A stretch of 62,650 nucleotides of DNA from DAOUFU01 sp034429275 (GCA_034429275.1 DAOUFU010000141.1:1-62650); one strand, 5' to 3'; counted from the first letter of the stretch, positions 6,675-14,682 are shown. Program-made: numbers and translations. Notes: a model not told the origin generated them from the sequence alone.

Positions 6675-7885
6675 TTTGCGGCATCCTTTTCGAGTCGCTG
6701 TTCGATATGCCAGACCAGTTCGATAAGCGTCCGCTTAGAATCCCACGACCACTCCGGCATGTCGGTGACCAACACCGGCCTGGAAGCAGTATACAGCTTT
6801 TCAAAAGCATCTTCATCATCGGCCACGCTGACCAATGGGGCGATCCTCATCGCAGGCTGCCGCGACGGATAGTCCACGGGCGTGATCAACAGGATAACAT
6901 GAGTCTGCCCGGCTTTATGTACCGAAAAACAGATTTCATACGGCGGGCGACCATCTGCATCCCAGCGTGCCATGCTCACCGAATAACCCGCTTCAAGCAA
7001 GAGGCTCATTTCTTGATCAAACCGCTTGGGATGCGCAAGGTGCCACGCGATAGGAGGCAGCCCAGGCAACCGGTCATCCGACCAGACGATCGGGTTGATC
7101 GGAATAAACCGCCGCGTATGGATGCTCATATACCAGAAATCGATCCGGACGATGTACTTGCCGTCGGGCGTACGCTCAACCAGAGCATGGGGCGGCACAT
7201 CACGAGTCGGATCCTCCCCTTCAGTCATGGTCGATCCCTGGGCAACATCATCAGGCACGTCCTCGCCGATATCATCACCCTCGGTTTCTACCGCACCCAG
7301 GCTGATAAATACACTATCAACCGAGGACTCTGCCTTGCCAGATGCATTGGTGACCGACGCAGGCGGCAGTTTTTGGACGCGGGGAACATCCTGCACCGGG
7401 TACAGCGTCACAATAGGTGCGACCAGGAATTGGGTGGGCGTTTCCGCATCGTTGATCATGGCACGGGCGGTCTGTGCGTCTGCACCCGAAGGCTCGGTCA
7501 TAGCATCCGGTTGCTTGTGCCAGTCGCCCACATGGCTGAGCGAGACATCCCACTTGGCCGCCATCGCGCTGCCGTAAGACGACCGCCGCAGGTCGCGGAA
7601 TGCTTCCCAGTTAGCATAGAGCCACACGAATACATCCGCCTGCCAGTCGCTGCCCTGTTCAAACATTCCCCACTCGCGGACTGCGTGCTCGCCAGGGCTG
7701 ATCGTATCGAGCACATAGATGTCCGGCTCTTGCCATCCGGCCTGGGGCATGATGAGACCTACCAGCGCCTCGCCAGTCTCCGGTTCAGGGTACAATATCG
7801 CCCCTTCGATAATTCGCCTGACTACGCGCTCGGCCACCACGACTCGCGGCACATCGCGCACCCGTCCAGGTAACTGCTCACTCAT
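6671..7885 (-). CDS. JAB/JAMM-like protein fused to an E2-like domain
   Basis: A 404-residue protein with two parts. Residues 12-165 look like a JAB/MPN domain: a Glu in PETGEALVGL (Glu36), then GDWHKQPDAMTEPSGAD (120-136), which fits the JAMM pattern H-x-H-x7-S-x2-D except that the second His is Gln125 (His123, Ser133 and Asp136 remain). After an acidic linker (about 185-235), residues 240-400 include ICFSV, LLITPVDYPSRQPAMRI (332-348) and a final amphipathic helix. This recalls the YPVDYPNRPAEAYV segment of the neighbouring E2 but has no Cys at the active-site position, so it looks like an inactive E2 variant. The start at 7885 overlaps the E2 stop as ATGA. Activity as a peptidase is uncertain. 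Confidence 0.8.
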   Translation of the reverse strand: MSEQLPGRVRDVPRVVVAERVVRRIIEGAILYPEPETGEALVGLIMPQAGWQEPDIYVLDTISPGEHAVREWGMFEQGSDWQADVFVWLYANWEAFRDLRRSSYGSAMAAKWDVSLSHVGDWHKQPDAMTEPSGADAQTARAMINDAETPTQFLVAPIVTLYPVQDVPRVQKLPPASVTNASGKAESSVDSVFISLGAVETEGDDIGEDVPDDVAQGSTMTEGEDPTRDVPPHALVERTPDGKYIVRIDFWYMSIHTRRFIPINPIVWSDDRLPGLPPIAWHLAHPKRFDQEMSLLLEAGYSVSMARWDADGRPPYEICFSVHKAGQTHVILLITPVDYPSRQPAMRIAPLVSVADDEDAFEKLYTASRPVLVTDMPEWSWDSKRTLIELVWHIEQRLEKDAAK

Positions 7886-8367
7886 GATCCCCGTCTCCTT
7901 CCACCGCGCTCGCCGGATTTGCGCAGCGGCATGTTTTCCTCGATGCCTGGCCACTGCTTGGTTGCACGCCAGGTATAATACGCATAAAGCCATTCAATCG
8001 CCCAACCGGCTACCGTGACCGCCGTCGATGTGCTGGGGTTCCAGCCATACGTCACGCCGTCTCTGGGGTTGAACAGGCACAACTGGCCGTCCTCAAACTG
8101 GTGTTTCTCGCTATAGACGGTGGGTTTCAATACATACGCCTCCGCCGGTCGATTCGGATAATCCACCGGGTACAGGATTTTGAGCGTATGGATGCGTTCC
8201 GGGATTCCGCGCATGTTGATCTCAACATCGCCGACCCAATATAAAAGGCCATCTTTGGGAACAGTCAGGCGGAAAGTATCTGCGAATGTCGCTCGCATCA
8301 TCTCCACTTCGGCACGCAGCCGTGTCGACACCCTGCTGGGCGTGCCCCACCAATTTCGCTCACTCAT
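7882..8367 (-). CDS. Ubiquitin-conjugating-enzyme (E2)-like protein
   Basis: A 161-residue protein with the order of elements seen in E2/UBC folds: an N-terminal helix (about 10-30), beta strands (LLYWVGDVEINMRG, TLKILYPVDYPNRPAEAYVL), then His89 and the likely catalytic cysteine Cys97 in DGQLCLFNP, followed by W109 and C-terminal helices (TAVTVAGWAIEWLYAYYTWR). The tail is basic (RKSGERGGRRRGS). A start at 8367 is supported by GGAGG seven bases upstream and removes 14 unlikely residues. It would carry a modifier as a thioester from the E1-like protein encoded two genes downstream. The E2 call is a pattern judgement from the YP-P...H...G-x-L-C-L order. Confidence 0.82.
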   Translation of the reverse strand: MSERNWWGTPSRVSTRLRAEVEMMRATFADTFRLTVPKDGLLYWVGDVEINMRGIPERIHTLKILYPVDYPNRPAEAYVLKPTVYSEKHQFEDGQLCLFNPRDGVTYGWNPSTSTAVTVAGWAIEWLYAYYTWRATKQWPGIEENMPLRKSGERGGRRRGS

Positions 8368-8434
8368 GTGAGGTCCTCCATGATCTTGCAACCTGATAGC
8401 GATGAACACGCCACAAAAACAGCGATCCTGCTGC

Positions 8435-9169
8435 CTATTGCTTCGCCTGATCGCTAAGAAGCTCGTCGAGGCTTATCGCCTGAAGATCGTTCTCTCGCAA
8501 GGCAGCCTGGAGTTCTGGGCTGATTTCGCCATCGCTCTCGATATAAGACCGCAAGTCGCTCTCACCAACCGCCTGCCACGAGAATTCATGAACGGCCAAC
8601 ACCGTTTTGCCCGCCGAAACCCGCAGCTGCCATGTACGATCCGTCTCGACCCATTTTCCGGTTAGCGGCAGCCAGGTGCCTGGCAGCAAAGGGTTACGCC
8701 CCGCCTCGAGATCATAACGCCCCTCGTCGGCATAGCGGAGCCGGCCTGTACCATCAATCAGTTCAAAACGTACCGGCCCACGCGACCTATAGGGAACCCA
8801 CAGCTCGGCATACGGGCGCAAATAGTCGGTATCGGTCATCACGCTGCCCGACCGAATCAAACGGGGATCGGAGGTAGTGCGGTAGGCCAGCAACCCGATA
8901 TCGACCACATGGGCATATTCGGGGCCTGCGTCATATCCTGCGCGCTGCATCGCCGCTTCTGCCGAGGGACTGACTCGCGAAATACGTCTTGCTCGCGCAG
9001 TAGGTGGAACATGCTCTGTCCGCGCGTTGGCCCGACGCCGAAGCGAACGGCGGTAAGCTGATTCACGGCGTCCGCCGGAGGGTTTCCAGCCCTCAGCCAT
9101 CGCAAACAGGCCAAAGCTTAAAATGGCGAATGCGATCAGCACAAAAAAAACGAACATGCCAGCCATCAT
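8435..9169 (-). CDS. Membrane-anchored beta-rich protein B of the E1/E2/JAB operon
   Basis: A 244-residue protein with one N-terminal transmembrane helix (about 5-24, MFVFFVLIAFAILSFGLFAM), then a strongly basic stretch (about 33-66), which by the positive-inside rule puts the rest in the cytoplasm. Residues 80-205 form a beta-rich domain (VVDIGLLAY, PVRFELIDGTGRLRYADEG, TWQLRVSAGKTVLAVHEFSW). The C-terminus carries ISLDELLSDQ. The domain order, the paired FEL/IxDxTGxxxYAxE segment and the tail match the next gene upstream (9174-9962), so the two are paralogues. The start is ATG 9169 or 9166, 4-7 bp after the upstream stop. The function is unknown; a membrane scaffold, receptor or target for the conjugation enzymes is possible. 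Confidence 0.78.
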   Translation of the reverse strand: MMAGMFVFFVLIAFAILSFGLFAMAEGWKPSGGRRESAYRRSLRRRANARTEHVPPTARARRISRVSPSAEAAMQRAGYDAGPEYAHVVDIGLLAYRTTSDPRLIRSGSVMTDTDYLRPYAELWVPYRSRGPVRFELIDGTGRLRYADEGRYDLEAGRNPLLPGTWLPLTGKWVETDRTWQLRVSAGKTVLAVHEFSWQAVGESDLRSYIESDGEISPELQAALRENDLQAISLDELLSDQAKQ

Positions 9170-9173
9170 GACC

Positions 9174-9962
9174 CTAACCACCCTTCCCCTGGCGGCTTTG
9201 CATTCGGCTTTGCTGACGCAGCAATTCTTCCAGGCTGAGCGGGAGAGACTCATCCTCACCATGACTCTGCCACACACGGTCGCGCAGTTCGCCATCTGAC
9301 CCCATCAGCCGCCGCCGCGCTTCCAGTGAAGGTGACATGTTGAAATTGTGCACGCCCAAAATGCCGTCATCCACCATCACGCGCAGCGACCACGCGCCCG
9401 GCGCAATGCCGTCGGCACGCTTGCGAATAGGAAAACGATAATCGGGCACCAGGGTGTTTTCACCCGTCTGCAAATAGGCATCATCCTCATAGGCATAATG
9501 AACCTTGCCCGTATCGTCACGAATCTCGAACCGCACGCGCGCCAGCCGATCACCCAACCCGGCCGGCACATGAACGATCATGAATGGGCGAATGCCGTCA
9601 TCATCCAATGAGATAAAGCGCCCGCGCCTCAGCGACAAGCCATCAGGCCGGTGCTCGTCCACAATCAGCCCCACATCCAGCAGGCGGATCAGCGAATCAA
9701 AATCCGGCAAATTGCGCGCGCGTGCAGTTGCTTCGCGGGCCACTTCGGATGGAACCGCAGGTGTGGCCTCACGCTTGGGCAGCGCATCGCGCAGGGAGTC
9801 AATCGACGATCCACGCAAAACCACCAGGCTCAGCAGCAGGTAAAGCGCGATTAGAAGCGCCCCCACGCCAGTTGAGATCGCGCCCGCAGCCAGTGTCAAT
9901 GCCAATGCCGCCCCGACAATCAGCAGCCAGACCAGTGTACCCCGGTAACTTTGTTGAAACAT
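9174..9962 (-). CDS. Membrane-anchored beta-rich protein A, first gene of the E1/E2/JAB operon
   Basis: A 262-residue protein with two N-terminal transmembrane helices (about 9-27 and 30-49) and a long cytoplasmic part. Residues 90-225 contain the same beta-rich domain as its paralogue (LLDVGLIVDEH, RVRFEIRDDTGKVHYAYEDD, GENTLVPDY, WSLRVMVDDGILGVHNFNM). The C-terminus has LSLEELLRQQ, sharing an SL-(E/D)-ELL motif with protein B. A start at 9962 is preferred because AGAGG sits 8 bp upstream, against 2 bp for the ATG at 9968. It opens the minus-strand operon that runs to 4833 and is divergent from the TadA gene. The fold resembles an immunoglobulin-like sandwich, but no named family was recognised. 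Confidence 0.78.
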   Translation of the reverse strand: MFQQSYRGTLVWLLIVGAALALTLAAGAISTGVGALLIALYLLLSLVVLRGSSIDSLRDALPKREATPAVPSEVAREATARARNLPDFDSLIRLLDVGLIVDEHRPDGLSLRRGRFISLDDDGIRPFMIVHVPAGLGDRLARVRFEIRDDTGKVHYAYEDDAYLQTGENTLVPDYRFPIRKRADGIAPGAWSLRVMVDDGILGVHNFNMSPSLEARRRLMGSDGELRDRVWQSHGEDESLPLSLEELLRQQSRMQSRQGKGG

Positions 9963-10104
9963 GGGCATATCCTCTTGCGCCGAATCAACCCAATCGTACC
10001 ATGCTCCGCATCACCTAGAAGGCCCCAATTTCGGGTAGATCGTAAACCATTACGCCCTAATCGCTGTAAGGTTTCGCCCAATCCTGGCTCATCCTTGTGC
10101 CCTG

Positions 10105-10133
10105 ATTATACCCGTTTCCCTCCACTTCTATAA
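10105..10133 (-). promoter_or_regulatory. Likely promoter of the E1/E2/JAB operon
   Basis: On the minus strand a perfect TATAAT lies at 10110-10105, about 143 bp upstream of the start at 9962. The -35 at 17 bp spacing is poor (TTATAG). It lies in the divergent region shared with the tadA-like promoter at 10152-10180. Confidence 0.42.
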
Positions 10134-10151
10134 CCAACCACAAATCAGGAC

Positions 10152-10180
10152 TTGAATGATTTCCAAAGTCGGTCTACACT
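10152..10180 (+). promoter_or_regulatory. Promoter of the TadA/CpaF gene
   Basis: TTGAAT (10152-10157), 17 bp spacer, TACACT (10175-10180); transcription would start near 10187, about 69 nt before the ATG at 10256. An inverted repeat ACACTA-CTA-TAGTGT (10176-10190) covers the -10 element and the start point, a typical place for a repressor site. Confidence 0.55.
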
Positions 10181-10255
10181 ACTATAGTGTTAGTATTTAG
10201 AAGTTTATTTTTTCTTAACGATTTGCCGCCATTCGATGAGAGACAGGACTCTGCC

Positions 10256-11701
10256 ATGGGATCACGACTCACGCGCCTGAACCGCCCGGCCTCGCCCGAA
10301 AGCGCCCCTCCCCGTCAACCCTCGCCACCGATCGCCGAGGCCGCACGCGCGCCCGAACCTGCCCCTAAACCCTCTGTCACCCCTGCCCCGACCAACGGCA
10401 AACTTCACAGCTCGCCGCGAGTCGCTGCGCTACGTAAGCAGCTCCGCCCCAAGCTGCTTTCCGCCCCTGACGAACTGGATGACATGAGTACCCAGAATCC
10501 TGAACACCGGCAAATCGTCCACGACCGGCTCAAGGTGGTTCTGGAGCGCGCCGGTATTCGGCTGAATTCTGAGGAATACGCCGAGCTTGAAGAGGGCCTG
10601 ATCAACGATCTACTCGGTTTCGGGGCCATTGAGCCGCTCGTTCAAGACAGAAGTTATTCAGAAATCATGGTCAATGGCAGCAGCCAGGTCTTCGCCGAGC
10701 ACAAGGGCAAACTTCTCGAAACCGACATCGCCTTCGATGACGAAGATCATGTTCAATGGACAGCGCAGCGCATCGTTCGCCCGCTGCAGCGCACTCTCAA
10801 TCGTCATCACCCTATGGTCGATGCGCGACTGCCCGATGGATCGCGCGTTCATGTAGTCATGCCTCCCGCAGCGCTGAACGGCACGACGATCACCATCCGC
10901 AAATTCCCTGAAAAACGCCTGACCGTTCAGAATCTGATCGAATGGGGATCATTCACCGAAGATGTGGCGGAATTCCTGCACGCCTGTGTGGTCGCACGCT
11001 TGAACATCGTTGTATCCGGCGGCACAGGGTCTGGCAAAACCACGCTGCTAAATGTGCTTTCAGCGTTCATCCCCGAAGACGAGCGCATTGTCACCATCGA
11101 GGATTCGGCTGAACTTCAGCTCTCGCAGCGTCATGTCGTTCGGCTCGAAACCTGTCCGCCCGTGCCCGGCACCGATCAAGGTCAGCTGGTCATCCGCGAC
11201 CTGGTCAAAGGCAGCCTGCGTATGCGTCCGGATCGAATTGTCGTCGGCGAGTGCCGGTCCGGCGAGGCACTGGATATGCTCCAGGCAATGAATACCGGTC
11301 ATGACGGGTCGCTCACCACCATCCATTCCAACAGCCCCCGTGACTGCATCGCGCGCCTCGAAACATTGGCGCTCATGGCAGGCATGGACCTGCCGGTGAG
11401 CATCATCCGGCGGCAGATCGTCAGCGCGGTAGACCTGATCGTTCAGCAGGCGCGTCTCAAGGATGGCAGTCGCAAGATCGTCCAGATCACGGAAGTACAG
11501 GGTATGGAAGGTGAAAACGTCACCCTGCAGGACATATTCGTCTACCAGACTCCTGACCACAAGTCGTCTGGGCCAAGCCATACTGGTGGCGGCACCCTCA
11601 ATGCAACCGGGTTCCGGCCTAGCTTTTCGGATCGGTTGGAAGAAGTGGGCTTCAAGCTCAGCGCCCGAATCTTCGGTGCTGGTCGCACATTTGGGTCCTG
11701 A
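10256..11701 (+). CDS. TadA/CpaF-family secretion ATPase
   Basis: A 481-residue hexameric ATPase of the type II/IV secretion superfamily, CpaF/TadA group, which powers Flp pilus assembly or related export. The N-terminal 60 residues are Pro/Ala-rich and disordered. The N-domain follows (FGAIEPLVQD, EIMVNG, RLPDGSRVH), then Walker A GGTGSGKTT (255-263), an Asp box (IVTIEDSAELQL), Walker B-like MRPDRIVVGECRSGEALDMLQAM, and a His box (GSLTTIHSNSPRDCIARLE). The start at 10256 is supported by GACAGGA upstream; an in-frame TTA-derived extension to 10187 is unlikely. No other tad genes (TadB/C, pilin, prepilin peptidase) are in the window, so its machine must be encoded elsewhere. Confidence 0.92.
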   Translation: MGSRLTRLNRPASPESAPPRQPSPPIAEAARAPEPAPKPSVTPAPTNGKLHSSPRVAALRKQLRPKLLSAPDELDDMSTQNPEHRQIVHDRLKVVLERAGIRLNSEEYAELEEGLINDLLGFGAIEPLVQDRSYSEIMVNGSSQVFAEHKGKLLETDIAFDDEDHVQWTAQRIVRPLQRTLNRHHPMVDARLPDGSRVHVVMPPAALNGTTITIRKFPEKRLTVQNLIEWGSFTEDVAEFLHACVVARLNIVVSGGTGSGKTTLLNVLSAFIPEDERIVTIEDSAELQLSQRHVVRLETCPPVPGTDQGQLVIRDLVKGSLRMRPDRIVVGECRSGEALDMLQAMNTGHDGSLTTIHSNSPRDCIARLETLALMAGMDLPVSIIRRQIVSAVDLIVQQARLKDGSRKIVQITEVQGMEGENVTLQDIFVYQTPDHKSSGPSHTGGGTLNATGFRPSFSDRLEEVGFKLSARIFGAGRTFGS

Positions 11702-11722
11702 TTGTCACCCTGCGAAAAAGTC

Positions 11723-11767
11723 AAAAAGCGCGCGGAGAGTCCGGAGCGGACTTGCCGCGCGCCTTTG
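11723..11767. terminator. Hairpin terminator between convergent TadA and STAND genes
   Basis: GCGCGCGG (11728-11735) pairs perfectly with CCGCGCGC (11755-11762), with an inner AGTCC/GGACT stem. An A-run lies on the left (T-run for the minus strand) and CTTTGT on the right, so it can serve both genes. Confidence 0.65.
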
Positions 11768-11807
11768 TGACATGGCGTATTCCAGTATCCACTATGACGA
11801 GTGCGAC

Positions 11808-14255
11808 CTACAATCCTTTGAACTCTCCCAGCCCGTTGAGCGCCCTACCCCCCGACACCTCTTTAGCATAAGCCTCGATCGACTCTTCGCCCAACAGCAG
11901 AGTCACATCCGCCGCAATCAGGCGTTCCTGCCGTGCCCTGGCGCGCTTGAGCAGCCGCTGCACCTCGACATTGTCGGGCAATCGCTCTAGAGCCGCCTCG
12001 AGCAACTGTACAGCCCGGTTGAGTTGAATAGTATCTTCCATCAAAACACGACCGAGGGCCAGCAAGGTATGCCCCAGTTGTGCCTCATCGCCCAATTGAA
12101 AAGCCAGGCCCAAAGCTTGCTGGTAAAAGTTCAGCGCGCCATCACGTGATCCGCTGGATTCGAGCACACGGCCCAGCCGCCACATTTCTTCGAACATGGC
12201 CTGTTTGTTGTCGGATTTTTTTGCCAGTTCTAAGGCCTGTGAAAAATACTTGATCGCCTGGTCCCAATGAAAATTCTGAGCATGTAAAGTCCCCAGTCGA
12301 TCCAACACCGCCCCCAGGTGAGCCTGATCACCTACCTGCTCAAAGATCGGGATGGCCTGGTCCCATACAACGGCTGCATCTGGCTGTCGCCCATGTTCGG
12401 CATAGAGAGTGCCCAGCTTCTCCAGCGTCAACGCGATATCACGCCATGCTTCAGTAGGTCGGAAAGCTTGAACTGCTTCCTTGTAGGCCATTTCCGCGCC
12501 CGTATAGTTGTTCAACATCGCCTGCAAATCGCCCAACACCACCAGCAACTGGCCTTCCCGGTGCGGGTTATCCGCCTCGCTCGCCAGCTTCATCCCCTTA
12601 TCGACATAAGCAAGCACATCTTCATAATTCGCCTGCTCCAGGTTGAGCATGGCCAGCGCTTCGATGGCCGCCAGTTCATCCTCGATATTGCCGTCCGCCC
12701 GAACTGAGGTCATTGCTTCCGTATATCGTTCGACTGATTCTGGCAACTCTTCCGGCGGTCCTGCTGCAGTTACCACAGCAGCAGGCGGCTCTTCATCAAG
12801 CATTTCCAATTCCGCATCGACCAGGCTCGGTCCAAGCGTGGTATCCAGTTCCTGTACCTGTGGCTCATACAGATCAGGGTGACCTGGCATCAACGCCTCA
12901 GAGGTTTCCTGCTCTGGAATGAAATCGTCGGGCAGCGGAGCTTCGGGCTGCGACGGTGCGGGCACTTCAGGTTGAGGGACTGCTTCCTGCGAAACCTGAC
13001 GAATCACGGGCAGTTCGATCTCCGGTTCCAACAGGCGCTTGAGATAGCGCACTTCCGGCTGTAACGCACCTTCGCGCACAGCATCACCCATCTGATCGAT
13101 CAACCCGACTACCGCCTCGGTATATCCGCGCTGGTCATGGTTCAGTGCCCATCTCGCGGCGGCCAACAGGCTCGGCACTTCAACGGCCAGGTGGGCAGAT
13201 CGCGAGCGGTCGCCGTCTTGCGTCCCGCGCCGTAGATAGGTCAGCAGGCCCTGTTGATGGCGCTTAACCATATCGTCATATTTGCCCCTGGCCTGCAAGA
13301 AGGTCTGCGCAAACCGCTTAACCAGGTCGTGTACCACAAAATAGGGTTGGCCGTGAACTGTACGTTCATGCGCGAACCCGTGCGCCACAAGCTGTCTGAG
13401 CGTTTTGGTCATAACATCGAGCGGTGCGCTGCTCACATCCGCCAGCAGTTCAGCGCTCGCCCCCGCAGCGAACGCAGTACCGGTCAGCAGCACCAACCCC
13501 TGAAGCGGCGCGGCCAGCAACCGGTAAGACCCCAAAATGACGGCTAACACCTGGTTAGCGTCCCCTGGCGGCACAGAGGGGATCTGTGCCAGCAGTTCAG
13601 CAGGCGTTTTGCCCGTGCTGCGCAGCGTTCGCCCTGCCACGTACAGCGCCAGCGGGTAACCCTCCATAGCACGCCCCAGGCGGTCGATCTGATCCAGGTA
13701 CGACTCAAGCGATGCGCCGGCCACGTGGAAAATCATGGCCTCGGCAGACTCTTTGTCTAGTGGTCCTACAGCATGCGGTGTCCAGGGACCGGGCAGCATC
13801 CTATCCGAGGCCAACAAAACCGGGATGGTGCTGGCAATCGTCTTCACGAACTCCCGCGCAGCTTCTGCATCCAGGCGACCATCGAGCACAACCAGCGGGC
13901 GATTCTCTTGCAAGACGGCGCGCACCTGGCTGGTCGAAACCTCATCACCAGGATTCAACGCAGGGCTATAAGCGCGTACCACCCGGTTGACCAGAATTTC
14001 GAATGAATCCCCATCTACGTCGAACCACAACACCCCGCCAGGAAGCTCGGAATAACCAGCAGCCAGGTGTGCTGCCAGGGCCGTTTTGCCGATACCGCTC
14101 GGCCCATGCAGCAGCACCGCCGCGCCTGCCTTGAGCGCCAGATGAATCGCTGTAAGGTCCGAATCGCGCCCGACAAGCTGTTCAGGAGGCCGTACGACCA
14201 GGTTTTGGCTGCCATGAATAGGCGTTTCGTGCGTAATAAGGGGTTTTTGATTCAT
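11808..14255 (-). CDS. STAND-type NTPase with TPR repeats
   Basis: An 815-residue protein. The N-terminal NB-ARC-like NTPase has the P-loop GPSGIGKT (51-58), Walker B PLVVLD (about 120-125), and later winged-helix-like segments (GYPLALYVAGRTL; LRQLVAHGFAHERTVHGQPYFVVHDLVKRFA). A Glu/Pro-rich linker (about 420-525) leads to at least five TPRs (about 535-770), such as GDLQAMLNNYTGAEMAYKEAV, LDRLGTLHAQNFHWDQAIKYF and NFYQQALGLAFQLGDEAQLG. Such proteins act as signal-triggered switches, with the TPRs as sensors (family knowledge). The ATG at 14255 is preferred over TTG 14270 because AGGTGG lies just upstream. No effector domain is visible, so a defence role is not supported; regulation or scaffolding fits better. 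Confidence 0.85.
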   Translation of the reverse strand: MNQKPLITHETPIHGSQNLVVRPPEQLVGRDSDLTAIHLALKAGAAVLLHGPSGIGKTALAAHLAAGYSELPGGVLWFDVDGDSFEILVNRVVRAYSPALNPGDEVSTSQVRAVLQENRPLVVLDGRLDAEAAREFVKTIASTIPVLLASDRMLPGPWTPHAVGPLDKESAEAMIFHVAGASLESYLDQIDRLGRAMEGYPLALYVAGRTLRSTGKTPAELLAQIPSVPPGDANQVLAVILGSYRLLAAPLQGLVLLTGTAFAAGASAELLADVSSAPLDVMTKTLRQLVAHGFAHERTVHGQPYFVVHDLVKRFAQTFLQARGKYDDMVKRHQQGLLTYLRRGTQDGDRSRSAHLAVEVPSLLAAARWALNHDQRGYTEAVVGLIDQMGDAVREGALQPEVRYLKRLLEPEIELPVIRQVSQEAVPQPEVPAPSQPEAPLPDDFIPEQETSEALMPGHPDLYEPQVQELDTTLGPSLVDAELEMLDEEPPAAVVTAAGPPEELPESVERYTEAMTSVRADGNIEDELAAIEALAMLNLEQANYEDVLAYVDKGMKLASEADNPHREGQLLVVLGDLQAMLNNYTGAEMAYKEAVQAFRPTEAWRDIALTLEKLGTLYAEHGRQPDAAVVWDQAIPIFEQVGDQAHLGAVLDRLGTLHAQNFHWDQAIKYFSQALELAKKSDNKQAMFEEMWRLGRVLESSGSRDGALNFYQQALGLAFQLGDEAQLGHTLLALGRVLMEDTIQLNRAVQLLEAALERLPDNVEVQRLLKRARARQERLIAADVTLLLGEESIEAYAKEVSGGRALNGLGEFKGL

Positions 14256-14346
14256 TGACCACCTGCCCAAGACAGAATAAAAGGGAGTGCATTACCACGA
14301 TGCAGTATAGCAGATGCTCATTAGCAAGACTAGCCGACCCATCACA

Positions 14347-14374
14347 ACAAAGCGCCCGGTAGGGTGCCGGGCGC
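14347..14374 (-). terminator. Terminator of the Trm112-like gene
   Basis: GCGCCCGG (14352-14359), loop TAGGGTG, CCGGGCGC (14367-14374). Read on the minus strand the hairpin is followed by TTTGTTG. It lies about 60 bp past the stop of the gene at 14434. Confidence 0.65.
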
Positions 14375-14433
14375 AGTCCAGTTTATGAGCAACACAGCTC
14401 ACGAAATTTCGCGTTCAGATGGCCAAACGCGGC

Positions 14434-14682
14434 TCAATCTTCGTCAGGGGGCGGGACCGGCAGATCGTCCTCGCTCACCGTTTTGTACTTGGTACCCACA
14501 TCGAGCATCATGACCGGAATACCGTCTCGAATCGGGTATTTGTTACCGGAATCATCACACACCAGCCAGCAGCCGTGAACCAGCCGCAGCCGTCCGGGAT
14601 CATCCCCCTTATCCGTGTACCGTACTGCCTCCGGGCAGCGCAGCAGTTCGATGATTTCCGGATCAATCGTATAATCGGTCAT
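14434..14682 (-). CDS. Trm112-like / UPF0434 small protein
   Basis: An 82-residue protein resembling the Trm112/YcaR group: an N-terminal IDPEIIELLRCPEAV helix-turn with a single Cys, GRLRLVHGCWLVCDDSG, and the diagnostic NKYPIRDGIPVMM segment. Family members have a zinc-ribbon-like fold and often activate methyltransferases. Here the usual CPxC knuckle is reduced to CPEA, though HGCWLVC provides two more cysteines. The start at 14682 is chosen because GAGG lies about 8 bp upstream; ATG 14688 directly abuts that site. It is divergent from the gene at 14895. Confidence 0.78.
   Translation of the reverse strand: MTDYTIDPEIIELLRCPEAVRYTDKGDDPGRLRLVHGCWLVCDDSGNKYPIRDGIPVMMLDVGTKYKTVSEDDLPVPPPDED

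Noticed and set aside
6602..7873. 423-codon open frame on the plus strand
   Set aside because: It lies antisense over the JAB-like gene, has no ribosome-binding site, and its translation is rich in Arg/His/Pro, a typical shadow of a high-G+C gene.
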